Source of the DNA: Oehlia diaphana
Taxonomy: Eukaryota; Glomeromycota; Glomeromycetes; Glomerales; Glomeraceae
Reading direction: 5' to 3'
DNA: 12,609 nt
NCBI GenBank assembly: GCA_003833135.1
Contig: QZLH01000239.1
Span: 82,542 to 95,150 of the forward strand
Shown here one piece after another: positions 1 through 8,906 of this stretch. The notes under the pieces are model-generated. The model worked only from the letters and a program-made list of their open reading frames with translations. It searched no databases and was not told the DNA's origin. Within the stretch, counting starts at the first letter, position 1. Every line of letters begins with the position of its first letter. The translations under genes and the position numbers were made by a program.

Positions 1-466
1 AAATTATTATTAGCTTTTTGAAAGTGTTGAAAAAAATAACATACAATTACCAGAACAATAGGTAATAATGGCTTTTTAGAAGGATTTATATAGCAGATAG
101 ATTATTTTAGGTTAAATTTTTCATTTTTAGATCTTTCCTATTTGTACGTTAGTTACACTTGTTTTTAGCCAAAAAACCATCACTTTGACAATAATATTTG
201 AGTAATTTTCATGAGTGAACCAACTTTTACTGAATAATAAATATTTAAGACACGGTAGGTATCAGATTTTAACGTTTATTATGAGTTACTATGTGAAAAT
301 TTTTTTCTTGATATTTTTCTTGGCATATTTAAGTTTCATCACATGAGTTGGTACCACAACATAATTTGTCATAATTTTGATTGGCAAAATTTTGCCTATT
401 TAGTTTATTTTAGCAAATAAAATTTCCCAGGATTTATATAGTAATTTTCTGTTGATCATAGGCAGA
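1..466. other. AT-rich flank without a recognisable gene
   Basis: This stretch is AT-rich with stop codons in all frames, and I recognise no protein similarity in it. The only structure I see is a perfect 14-bp palindrome, GGCAAAATTTTGCC, at 383-396, and a 13-bp direct repeat, AGGATTTATATAG, near 80 and 430. It lies downstream of the minus-strand Harbinger fragment, so it could contain the decayed remainder of that element, but no terminal repeat is visible. Confidence 0.6.
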
Positions 467-1006
467 TCAGATCTTAAAAGAAAAATTGCTTTGATTATTA
501 AATTTATTATAAAGATTAGAATTTATTAAAACTCTACTATCATGTGTAGAACCTGGCCAACCAACATATATATCTAAAAAAATTATTACGTGAATAAAAT
601 CTCTTAATGCATAACTAAAGGTTGATTCACCCATTCCAAACCTGTCACCTATAGATCTAAAACATTCTCCAGTAGCAAGAAACCATAATGATGCCCCAAT
701 TTTTTGTTCCCACACGAGTTCAACCACATTAGATCCTGTAATTTCTCTTCTTAAAAGCGGAATTATTTCACAACATAACCATTCAAATGTAGACTTAGTT
801 AATCTAAAATGTCTTTTAAACTCAAAATCCTGCATATTTAAACATATTTTCAATTTTCTTAAATTGATATATTCATTAATTTCTATCCTATTAAGTTGTT
901 GCAAATACAACAAACTTATAGGTAAAATATTATAATTTTCCTCTTCTTGATCAATTTGATAAGTATTTAAAGATTCTTCAAGCTCATTATATTTAATTAG
1001 TATAAA
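467..1006 (-). pseudogene. PIF/Harbinger (HARBI1-like) transposase, internally deleted
   Basis: This is a remnant of a DDE_Tnp_4-type transposase, which in the family cuts and moves a Harbinger DNA transposon. The minus-strand frame is open from about 1006 to the stop at 467 but has no upstream ATG; the first Met lies in CLNMQDF. The N-terminal half has the family pattern FRLTKSTFEWL, then LWFLATGECFRSIGDRFG and GESTFSYAL. The frame then passes, within a few residues, from FIHVII to DIYVGWPGSTHDSRVL, the block around the second catalytic Asp. In full-length relatives roughly 80-100 residues, including the first catalytic Asp, lie between these blocks. The deletion is therefore seen by comparing motif order, with the junction near 565-585. 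The C-terminal half with the third acidic residue is also missing. No terminal inverted repeats are visible. It should be non-functional. Confidence 0.85.
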
Positions 1007-1018
1007 TTATTATTAAAA

Positions 1019-1037
1019 CTAGGAAACGATAACCGTT
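1019..1037 (-). other. Candidate Helitron 3' terminus (hairpin plus CTAG)
   Basis: On the minus strand, about 190 nt downstream of the Helitron Rep-helicase stop, a short hairpin (AACG, five-base loop, CGTT; 1025-1037) is followed two bases later by CTAG (1019-1022) and then T. Helitrons classically end in a hairpin followed by CTRR and insert between A and T. The position fits, but the stem is short and the spacing tighter than usual, so this is only a candidate. Confidence 0.25.
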
Positions 1038-1079
1038 GGTACATCTAAAGCGTCATAAATCACAAGTTAACTATAAACT

Positions 1080-1166
1080 ATAAAATGTAATGTAACACTA
1101 AAAATGTAGTAAAAAAATGTAATGCTAAAAAAGTAATTGTATCACTAAAAAAGTGTCATTTTTTTA
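1080..1166. repeat. Degenerate short tandem repeat
   Basis: About five irregular units of 12-20 bp follow one another, each built from an A-run plus a variant of TGTAATGTAACACT. It lies between the Helitron coding remnant and its candidate 3' end, where subterminal repeats would not be surprising. I see no coding potential. Confidence 0.5.
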
Positions 1167-1227
1167 CTAAGTTGTAAATTTTCAATTTATTCCCATGATT
1201 GTAAAAAAAAAAATTTTCTCTAAAAAG

Positions 1228-2000
1228 TTAACAGTGTGAATTTTGAAGTCTCATTAACCTTAATTCTTCTTTTAACCTTTCTTCTAATCTTTTATGATTT
1301 TTGATGCACTGGAGTCTGTCAAAGGAAAGAGAATATTTTTAAGAGCACAGACTTGTGAAATAGCCATAAATGATTGTCCAGCTGCATACTCCTTTTTTCC
1401 AATATTGACTCTTATGGATAGTAATAGCTCACGCAAGGTAAATAGGTATTTGCAAGCATGAGCAAGTTACTTTTTTTCCCTCCCAACTGTATCTAATTGG
1501 TGAAACTGGTACAAGCCTTTTACCTTCTTCAGTAACAATAGCCAGTCCAGAATAATTATCAAATTCTATTAAAACAGCAATAGGAAGAGAAGGAGGTGAC
1601 TGGTTTTCTTAGAACATGATTTCTTGGACAGTATCTAAAGATCCATTGACTAAACCAACTTCTGTCCATAAGTTAATCCTAAGCATGACTCTTGCTCCTT
1701 CTGCCAATAATAATTGAGCCTCGAGTCCTTTTGCCAAGTCAGGATTAGCCTTACTTGCCTCTTTACCTCCTGTATGGATAGCTTTGATTACAGCAACAGG
1801 ACAATTTAAAGATTTGAGCTTATTAACATTAAATTCAGCAACATCGAACTTCCAAGGCAAGGCATTATACATATGGCATCTGAGAATTCTGCTGACATAA
1901 CATTTGGTCCGTTAGCGAATTGGGTAGTAAATTCTTTCCAGTCATCTAGGATTGACCATCATGCATTTACAATAATATGCCTCTAAATTTGCGTTATACA
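1228..2000 (-). pseudogene. Pif1-type helicase C-terminal half of the RepHel remnant
   Basis: The longest open piece (1612-1872) gives LNCPVAVIKAIHTGGKEA and GARVMLRINLWTEVGLVNGS, typical of the Helitron Pif1 C-terminal domain. After the stop at 1609-1611 the same frame continues through SPPSLPIAVLIEFDNYSG and KRLVPVSP to a second stop at 1429-1431, then AITIHKSQ, the start of the HKSQG motif. About eight residues that usually follow (GLTL and beyond) are missing, and the frame shifts into VNIGKKEYAAGQSFMAISQV, the sensor/arginine-finger region. A last frame change gives DRLQCIKNHKRLEERLKEEL and the terminal stop at 1228-1230. Confidence 0.88.
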
Positions 2001-2560
2001 TCAGATTCACCTGACTGATGTTGAATAATATCGAGCTTATAGACTTTACGAAACTGTCTATATGTCTTGATACCATCATTTGACAATGAATCTCCTCAAA
2101 ATATTTTCAAGTACACAAAATCTCCAACCAAGATTATTGAATGTCCGCCAAATACTTTATTTTGTTTCTCAGGTAGCCCTACCATACTTTTTTCATCTAT
2201 AAATAAATATTCTATGCCTTCTAATTTTTTCTGTAACTTTTTCAGGCGTTCACCATTCAGATCTAGCTTATTGTTGGATATAGGAATTAAAAGCGCCAAA
2301 TGCATTATTACACCATGAATGTTGAAGGCTGCTACTCCAGTTGGTGCAAGCACAAGAACAGGTGAATGCTTAGTTATATTGTGATTTCTTGCAATTTCTT
2401 GCAAATGAGATTGATCATACTAATTAAATATGACTTTCCAGTGCCTGCAGTTCCCATTACGATAATATTAAGTGTTTCAACGTTACCAGGATTCAATATT
2501 AATACTTTATAATAAGATTCAACTCATTTAAAGATTATTTTTTGTTTCTCATTTAACATA
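2000..2560 (-). pseudogene. Pif1-type helicase N-terminal half (Walker A/B) of the RepHel remnant
   Basis: Walker A is intact as GTAGTGKS (codons at 2431-2454), preceded by LNIIVM. A frameshift near 2405-2425 separates it from LQEIARNHNI and VLVLAPTGVAAFNI, the Pif1 motif Ia region. Walker B reads YLFIDEKSM (around 2182-2208), where relatives usually have IDEMSM. The next residues, VG-LPEKQNKVFGGHSIILVGDF, lack about 15 residues normally found between the Walker B helix and the PEKQN block, so a small in-frame deletion is likely. The remnant continues after another frame change as LSNDGIKTYRQF and YKLDIIQHQSGES. Confidence 0.88.
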
Positions 2561-3330
2561 TGTGGATCTACAACACGATTAGTGACATTATCATTTTGTT
2601 CAACATACAAATTATGAGCATTTTGTATGAAATTGGGAGAATCAGCAAGATCAATATTGGTATAATGCTAAATCCAATTCAGAAGAATCTTCTAAAATCA
2701 ATCCAGTCTTATTTCTGATAAGATCATCCAGTCAGGCTGCTGTTCTTCATCATCATCGAATTCCTCATATTCATAATCACTATCTTCATTATTTGATTCG
2801 TTCTCTAAGTTATCTACTGGAGGACCAAGTATGTCAACAGGATCATTTTCAATTATATGAAATAGTATTGTTTTTGGTTAATTGGAAAAGTTCATGATGG
2901 CACACATGAAGAAGAACTTTTACACAGCAAAATTCTTCCCATTGAGGTCCATCAATCTGAGGTGAAGGTCATAGTCAAATACAAACTATATTTTCTTTTT
3001 TACATAGTTTCCACTGACCTTTCCAAAAGTTATATTGTAGGTGAAGCCAGAAAAGCGAAACATCATCAAGTTCAGCAGGACGAACCCAGTACTTTTGCAA
3101 AGGAGACTGTACTGTTTGGCTAACTTCACTATCAGCCAAAAATGATTCTTCGTTATTGTCTCCTGTTTTACAAAGCCATTGATGCGTTAATTTGTTTAGG
3201 TTTAAAGTAACAAACTGGCGACTTGAATGATATAAAGGAATACCGAGCAGCAGATGGCAAGTTTCCTGTGCCAAAATATCACATTCAGTGGCAGTATGGA
3301 GTAAAAAACCTGGAAATCAAGCAAAGACGA
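2560..3330 (-). pseudogene. RepHel central block and acidic linker
   Basis: After the two-tyrosine motif the frame changes near 3300, inside the sequence that in relatives leads into the conserved block LAQETCHLLLGIPLYHSSRQ. Less conserved text follows to about 2975. It then breaks up, and one open piece shows an acidic run (DSDYEYEEFDDDEEQQPDW, around 2730-2800). Downstream pieces include NLYVEQNDNVTNRVVDPHML and NEKQKIIF, which lead into the helicase. The acidic segment acts as the linker between Rep and helicase; I can assign it no catalytic role. Confidence 0.75.
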
Positions 3331-4431
3331 AGCATCAGGAGCATTTTCATTGAAAATCTTGTTCAAGATCTCAGAAAAAGCAGCTGAGTGTGGTTCCGAT
3401 TTGCTGGCGTACTTTGACATGTACTGTAAAGCTGTATTCATGCTGAGTATTGGTTTTAAATCAACGCTTGCTCACCAACCTTGGAGTTGCAATCAATCAT
3501 GAGGGTTGACATACTGGTCATTTCTTGCCGTTATTAACTCAGGCTGTCCATTATTATCTCATAAGTATGTGTAATTAGTGATCTCTTTTGGATAACCAAA
3601 TCTGCAAATATTTTACCTGCACGATCCACACGAAAGACAATACGTAGGATTACATCTAGTATAATGCTGCAGTTTGTTGACTAACTCAATGTAATCTTGC
3701 ATGTCATCATTCAATTCTTCAGGGCGTTTTTTACAGGGATATTGAGCAGGCACAGATGCGTCTTATCTAGGTAATGCACCACATTATTATCATATCTTCA
3801 TCTTCCTTCATTTTTTTCCAATCAATAGATGGAACATCCTTCCTTTTCCCAATGCCATGAACATGAGGACTGCCACGGTGCTGCCACTCAAATCTATACC
3901 AATAATCTTCAAGATTCCATTTAGGAATTAACACTTTTTCTAAGAACAATTTGAAACGTTTTTCAAAAAACCAAGCGGAAATGTGAGGATTCTCAATCAA
4001 ATCTTGTCACCTATATCTATCAGCATCCTGCTCTACATCCCCATGCGGCATAAGATTGTGCAACTCAGGCCAATGTAGGTCAGCTGCACTGAATGTAAAA
4101 AATATCATTCCTTGTGATCCTAATTGCCTTATCATATCAGTAAGCTCATATCGCCTCTTTGTCCAAAACTGTCTAGTTCCATGTAAGGCTTTTCCAAATC
4201 TTACAATTCTGTCAGCCATGTGATTATCTTTTTCTATCATCTCTTTTATTTCTTCAATGGTATACTGCTTATCATCTTTTTTTTAACATATACTTTTGCT
4301 TCTTGCAGTGCCCTCTATCGCATTTGCGAATTTAATGTAAAATATCTCCAACGAGGATGATGGGCAAATCTTCCATCCTTATATTTAAGTAAATGCAAAA
4401 AATATTCAGAAGGTTTAACCTCTCCATCACT
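3202..4431 (-). pseudogene. Helitron Rep (HUH nuclease) portion of the RepHel remnant
   Basis: The segment begins with SEYFLHLLKYKDGRFAHHPR, a conserved helitron-like N block. It breaks at a stop where a Trp codon is expected (MR-stop-RALQ, 4315-4317) and shifts frame in an A-run near 4280. Next come FGKALHGTRQFW and IFFTFSAADLHWPEL. After the stop at 4007-4009 the same frame continues into EWQHRGSPHVHG, whose HVH codons are at 3857-3865; this is the metal-binding HUH motif. A Cys-rich block (TRCNPTYC, then CRFGYPKE) and the ELITARND block follow across several stops. YMSKYASKSEP (YMSKY codons at 3409-3423) carries two tyrosines four residues apart, as expected for the Helitron nicking residues. 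Both catalytic motifs therefore survive although the gene is broken. Confidence 0.88.
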
Positions 4432-4439
4432 TTAATGTC

Positions 4440-4851
4440 AGTAATAAAAAAGGTTATAAGCATATATAGCAGTTATTTTAAGAGATAAGTAAAAGAAAAA
4501 ATTTAATATTTTATATACATAGAAAAAATATATTTTTTCATAATTTTTAGCTTTAATTTTCTCTTTAAATATAAATTCATGTATGTAGCTTATATCTATA
4601 AATATTTAATAAATTTATTTATATCAGATTTTGTTAAACTTATAAAATTTTATATTAATATGTAATTAATGATTTCTGAACATCAATATATATTGAATAA
4701 ATTATTTTAAAATTTAGATAAAATTCAATAAATATACTGAACATGATTACTAAACAACTAGTAGTTCAATTTGATTTTTTCTTTCAAATGAATATAAATT
4801 TATTTATATAGCTTATTTTTACAAAAAATTATCAATGATTTTGTCATGAGG
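4440..4851. other. AT-rich stretch without features
   Basis: Almost only A and T, with stops in every frame. It should include the upstream end of the Helitron, but I cannot identify a 5' terminus because the required bases (TC) are uninformative alone. No gene or clear repeat is visible. Confidence 0.6.
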
Positions 4852-5120
4852 CAACTCAGATTCTATATAACTAAAATTTCAAAATGTGATATCTCAGTCA
4901 ATATCACACCTAAAAAGATGAATTATATATCAAAATGTTCGTCTTGTTGTGACGAATCTAACAAGTCAAAGATTATTAAAATTCAATTACTAGATCCCGA
5001 GATAGTAAAATTTGAGTTTAAAATTTACATATAACTTTATACATTTGGAACAGAAATTAATTATAAGGTTTATACAAATTCAGATCTGAGTTTTTTTAGT
5101 AATATTCGGGATCCTGTTAT
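4852..5120 (+). mobile_element. MITE copy A, 5'-truncated (left arm of inverted pair)
   Basis: These 269 bases match the reverse complement of 5395-5664 almost throughout; by eye roughly nine in ten positions agree. The inner end carries the family terminus (TTTTTTTAGTAATATTCGGG followed by ATCCTGTTAT). The outer end stops at CAACTCAG and lacks the ~30-bp terminal repeat that copy B has, so this copy is truncated. A short reading frame inside it (4846-5034) is not a gene because the repeat explains its sequence. Confidence 0.85.
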
Positions 5121-5394
5121 ATTTGATCTTTTAAATTTTAATGATATCTTATATTAAAAAAAAATTAAAAATTATATAATTAATAGATCATTTTAATACT
5201 CATCAGAGATGAAATTCATTGGAAGTGATTTTAACAATAAATAAATTATTTCTATATTAAATATCTTTTTTATAAATTATATTTTTAAATGAAATGGAAT
5301 TTGACATAGATATTAAAAGGTATTTTAAATTTAAAATTATTTATAATAAATCCAATTTTATATAAACATTACACTTTGAAAATAATGAAATAGT
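5121..5394. other. AT-rich spacer between the two MITE copies
   Basis: About 274 bases of low-complexity AT-rich sequence separate the inverted copies. I see no coding sequence or repeat. It would be the loop if the two arms paired. Confidence 0.6.
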
Positions 5395-5693
5395 TATACC
5401 AGGACCTCGAACATTACTAAAAAAACTCAGATCTGAATTTGTATAAACCTTATAATTAATTTCTGTTCCAAATATATGAAATTATATGTAGATTTTAAAC
5501 TCAAATTTTGCTATCTTGGGATCTAGTGATTGGATTTTAATGATCTTTAGCTTGTTAGATTCAACTCAACGAGATGAACATTTTGATATATAATTTATCT
5601 TTTTAGGTGTAATATTGACTGAGATATTACATTTTGAAATTTTAGTTATATGGAATCTGAATTGTTTTAGTAATGTTTGGGGTTCTATTATAT
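5395..5693 (-). mobile_element. MITE copy B, complete, with terminal inverted repeats
   Basis: This non-coding element of about 299 bp has both ends. It starts TATACCAGGACCTCGAACAT and its other end, read in reverse complement, is TATAATAGAACCCCAAACAT; the similarity continues through ATTACTAAAAMAAYTCAGAT, giving inverted repeats of about 37 bp. Both ends abut TATA/TA, compatible with a TA target duplication as in Tc1/mariner-derived MITEs, but the exact boundary is ambiguous because the flank is AT-rich. It has no transposase and would need one in trans. Confidence 0.8.
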
Positions 5694-6257
5694 CTAAACT
5701 CCTGATACATCTGATGTTTTCAAAATGTAGACCCAAAAAGGTTAAATATAATAAATATGTATTAAATTTTACAAAAAAAGGTTATTAAAAAATTAGTATA
5801 ACATATCATTTGGAATAATTTTGGTAAAGCAAAAGTAAAAGTTATAGCTAATGTTTTAGTGAATTTTTAGACTTCAAAAAAAGTTGCAAAATCTTAAAGC
5901 CTTAGAAAATGTTATATTAATTACATTGATTTTAAATATAACCTATTCAGCTAATAGATTATTGAAATCACTTTGTATTAGAATTAGTTAGAAAAGATTA
6001 GATAAGTATATTTAACTTTAATATAATAATTATAAACTTATGATATAATGAATTTTTGACTTATCACATATTTTTTCAAGAATCAAGTTTGTAATATTTA
6101 AAAAAATTTTGTTATACTGAATATTATATAAAATTTTATATAATACTATATATACCAAATTTTTATTGAGTAATCATTTATAATAAAACATCATAAAAAA
6201 ATTTTGATATACTAAACTAATTATATAATTAGTAAAATTAGTATTGCAAAATTGTAG
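5694..6257. other. AT-rich intergenic stretch
   Basis: No reading frame of note and no recognised repeat. It separates the MITE pair from the GAGCT-rich element. Confidence 0.6.
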
Positions 6258-6941
6258 ATTATGATTAAAGCTCTGCATGAGCTGGCTTGAGCCGAACCAC
6301 AGTCTGGTTCAGCTCAACTCGAAAAAAAAAATTCTGGCCTGAACCAGAATAAACTGAGCCATAAAAATTTCAGCTCAAGCTAAAGTGAGCCGAGCTGAAC
6401 TATGAAAATTATAGCTCGAGCCAAGCCAAGCTTGAGCTTTATCTTCAAATAAATGTTTTGCAATATTTTTTATTAAAGCATTGAAATAAACGTTGTGAAA
6501 CATTTTTTCTAATATAATATTATGAAAAAATATTTTCACAACGTTTTTTATTAAAGAATTAAAAAAAATGTTGCAAAACATTTTTTTACTAAAGAATTTA
6601 AAAAAACGTTGCAAACATTTTTTTCTGATATAATATAGTGAAAAAAACGTTTTCACAACATTTTTTTATTAAAGAATTAAAAAAGACGTTGCAAAACGTT
6701 TTTTTAATATAATATTATACAAAAAATATTTTCACAACATTTTTTGTATGATAATTCAAGCCAGCTCGAGCTTTTTGAGCTGAACCTATTACTGACTTGA
6801 GCTTTTTGAGCCAAGCCTATTACCGGCTCAAGCTTTTTTCAAGTTGGCTTGCGAACCACTAAGCCAATTTAATTGTGGCTCAACTCAGCTCAGATTGAAA
6901 AGCTCGAGCCAGCTTAGCTCATGCAGAGCTTTAATTATAAT
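6258..6941. mobile_element. 684-bp MITE-like element with GAGCT/GAGCC-rich ends
   Basis: The ends form a 26-bp inverted repeat with a single mismatch (6258-6283 and 6916-6941); its core is ATTAAAGCTCTGCATGAGCT, perfect over 20 bp. Inside each end lie about 130-170 bp of GC-richer sequence made of overlapping pentamers such as GAGCT, GAGCC and CTCGAGC, standing out sharply from the AT-rich surroundings. The centre is an AT-rich tandem repeat. There is no credible coding sequence: the minus-strand frame at 6375-6656 simply reads through the repeat. It resembles a non-autonomous DNA transposon; superfamily and target duplication are not clear. Confidence 0.8.
6459..6740. repeat. Three-copy tandem repeat in the element core
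   Basis: About three units of roughly 80-115 bp repeat the order TTTTCACAACRTTTTTT, TATTAAAGAATT, an imperfect palindrome of the type AAACGTTGCAAAACGTTT, and TAATATAATATTATG. Units begin near 6459, 6535 and 6650. The palindromic blocks give potential for local hairpins. Confidence 0.7.
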
Positions 6942-7640
6942 TAAACAATATAATTAGATTTATTTTTTACTGCATCATAAAATAAAAAAAAAATTTTAAT
7001 AATAAAAAAAAAAGGTCTAACCTTTAAAAATATACTTTTCTGCTAATTAATTATAATTTATTTTAATAAATGAATTAATTCACTATTTATTATAAAATTA
7101 TTATGAATTAGTTATATCTATTAAAATATATTATATCTGTCAAAATAAATTTAATTAATATTTTGTTATTTTGACAAAAAGTATATTTGGAAAAAAAAAA
7201 GAATTATATTATTTCATCAAGAAATCCATCATTATCATTGGAAGAAATAGTAGGTTTCATTATAAGCTTAAAAAAAGAAAAAAGTTAAAAAAAAATTTTG
7301 TGAAAAAAAGTTTATTTAATTAGTAATAAATTATTATAATAATCATATAAATATAATAAATCATAAGATTAGATAACAATATGTAATCTTCTCTCAATTC
7401 AGACTCGATTTAACCTCAAAAATAATTATCTTGAGATCTAATAATCCAATTTTAATGATCTTTTTTTTAATTGATATATCTTGTTATTCTGATCAAAATA
7501 ATAATAGATTGTTAAAATCAGACTGCTAGATCAAAAGTTATTCGCAAAATATGTTTTTGCTCTTCAGAAATAATTAGGTCACACTGTATTATGAATCAAT
7601 TTATGCGGAACACTATTTATACTAATTTTAATTTTATAAT
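6942..7640. other. AT-rich stretch left of the Tigger element
   Basis: No gene is visible. Poly-A/T runs dominate. The only recognisable part is a diverged MITE relative near 7410-7480, listed separately. Confidence 0.6.
7410..7480 (-). repeat. Diverged relative of the 5395-5693 MITE
   Basis: The stretch resembles 5498-5552 of MITE copy B in the same orientation: TTTAAMCTCAAA, then TATCTTGRGATCTA and ATTTTAATGATCTTT at matching spacing. Similarity fades on both sides, so this is probably an old fragment of the family. Confidence 0.55.
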
Positions 7641-7641
7641 A

Positions 7642-7663
7642 CAGTTAACTCTCATTATAGTCA
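7642..7663 (+). repeat. Left terminal inverted repeat of the Tigger element
   Basis: It begins CAGTTAACTCTCATTATAGT and is preceded by TA. It pairs with 11707-11728, differing at two positions. Confidence 0.92.
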
Positions 7664-7768
7664 CCTCCGTTATAGTTACATTATCCTATATAGTTACCTT
7701 AGTTAGATGTCCTGAATTTTTATTATATAAAACCTACCATTTATAGTCACATTCTATTTATAATTACT
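7656..7768 (+). promoter_or_regulatory. Left subterminal TATAGTYAC motif cluster
   Basis: Copies of the 9-mer TATAGTCAC or TATAGTTAC occur at 7656, 7671, 7689 and 7742, with a variant, TATAATTAC, at 7760. The same motif recurs at the right end (11658 and 11674), and the terminal repeats themselves contain TATAGTCA. Repeated subterminal motifs in pogo-like elements are plausible transposase binding sites; here that is inference. Confidence 0.6.
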
Positions 7769-8615
7769 ATCACCCTTATTTTAAAAAATCTTATAATTAA
7801 AAATATCATTTATAATCATATAGGCATGTGAAAAGTTTTTTAACTAATAAATCTAAATAACATGACTTGATATAATATGTTTGATGAAACAAAGAACATG
7901 TATGATATAACTCTTTCTCCAACAAAAAAAGTTTAGTGTATTTATATTGAACCAAAAAAAATTATTTAAAATCATGTTATTACTTTAAAAGTATGCCACC
8001 TTCAAGATCCATAAAAAGAACACATACTTTTTTAACTAAACTACAATGTAAAGAAATTTGTATTTATACTAATAATAATTCTAATAAAACTCAAAATGAT
8101 ATAACTTCTTTTTTTACTACACAATGGACTTTAAATATGAATTGAACAACAATGTCTAAAATATTAAAAAAAAAGAGATATTTTTTAGTAATTGAAGAAA
8201 ATAATATTTATGCTACTTTTAAACATTCACATCAAATTAAAGTTTTACAAGTTAATAAGGCATTAAAAATTTGGGTTGGCCAAACTCTTAGTAGCCGTAT
8301 ATTTATTTCAGATATAATTTTAAAAAAAAAAGCTATTTTTTATGCATATAATTTAGGTGTACCTGAAAATACTTTAACTTTTTCAAGTGGTTGGATTACA
8401 TGATTTAAGAAAAGAAATGGCCTTCGATGTCATAAATTACATGAAGAATTGTCAAGTGCTCTGTTGGAAACATTACCTTAAGAATGAAAAAACTTCAGCA
8501 AATTTTATGATGATATAACTTAAATGATGTTTATAATGCAGATGAAACTGGTTTATTTTTTCATATGACTCCTAACAAAACTCTTGCATATAGACCCATT
8601 AATGGAACTAAAAAA

Positions 8616-8838
8616 GTAAGATTTCTTAGTTATTTTATTCCTATTTGTATATGTCATTAATAAATAAATTATAGAAGAATATGAAAAGGAATTGAAATTT
8701 AAAAAAAATCACAAATTACAGATTAGATGTTTAGATAGTTAAGGAAATTCTTCATGAGGAGCTAATAATTGAGTATCATCCTCCTTTCTTGAATAGATTA
8801 GTTAATTAAAATAAATTTCCTTTATTTTTACTGATAAG
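8616..8838 (+). other. Probable intron 1 of the transposase, enlarged
   Basis: Coding similarity stops at INGTKK directly before GTAAGA at 8616 and resumes with KTRVTVMLASNA at about 8840. In relatives GTKK runs almost straight into DKTRVTV, so the intervening 223 bases look intronic. An early acceptor (ATTATAG, 8668-8674) would give a 59-nt intron but leaves about 160 unexplained bases. A second acceptor (CTGATAAG, ending at 8838) removes them all, one base out of phase. Confidence 0.55.
8773..8795 (-). repeat. Short fragment related to the nested MITE, inverted
   Basis: Read on the minus strand this is TATTCAAGAAA joined directly to GGAGGATGATAC. The MITE at 8907-9157 contains the same 11-mer (8939-8949) and 12-mer (8992-9003) in the same order but about 42 bases apart. 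It looks like part of an internally deleted relative in the opposite orientation; no terminal repeats are seen around it. Confidence 0.45.
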
Positions 8839-8906
8839 ATAAAACTAGAGTGACCGTAATGTTAGCATCAAATGCATTTGGAAATCATAAGTTGAAACCA
8901 TTGGTA

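Larger units (their letters stand above)
1228..4431 (-). pseudogene. Helitron Rep-helicase (RepHel), multiply broken
   Basis: This is the transposition protein of a rolling-circle Helitron, which in intact form nicks and joins DNA through its Rep domain and unwinds it with a Pif1-family helicase. Reading the minus strand from 4431 to the stop at 1228-1230, blocks occur in the family's normal order: helitron-like N domain, HUH motif, Cys-rich segment, two-tyrosine motif, AQETCHLLLG block, acidic linker, Walker A, Walker B, and C-terminal helicase motifs ending in an Arg/Glu-rich tail. The remnant spans about 1,070 codons, shorter than typical intact RepHel proteins, because the N-terminus and several internal pieces are missing. 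I count at least a dozen lesions. Examples are in-frame stops at 4315-4317, 4007-4009, 1609-1611 and 1429-1431, frameshifts near 4280, 3300, 2410, 1945 and 1875, and a deletion just after Walker B. The pattern indicates an old, inactive copy. Confidence 0.92.

Noticed and set aside
2067..2318. Plus-strand reading frame of 83 codons
   Set aside because: It lies opposite the Pif1 helicase remnant, whose Walker B and PTGVAAF motifs are read on the minus strand; the plus frame has no recognisable motif.
3202..3274. Two overlapping minus-strand frames read as separate genes
   Set aside because: They are two frames of one Helitron gene separated by a single frameshift near 3300; the conserved text passes from one to the other.
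4846..5034. Plus-strand 62-codon frame
   Set aside because: It falls inside MITE copy A, and the inverted copy B does not keep the frame, so it is chance.
6375..6656. Minus-strand 93-codon frame rich in Phe and Lys
   Set aside because: It is a translation of the AT-rich tandem core of a non-coding element.
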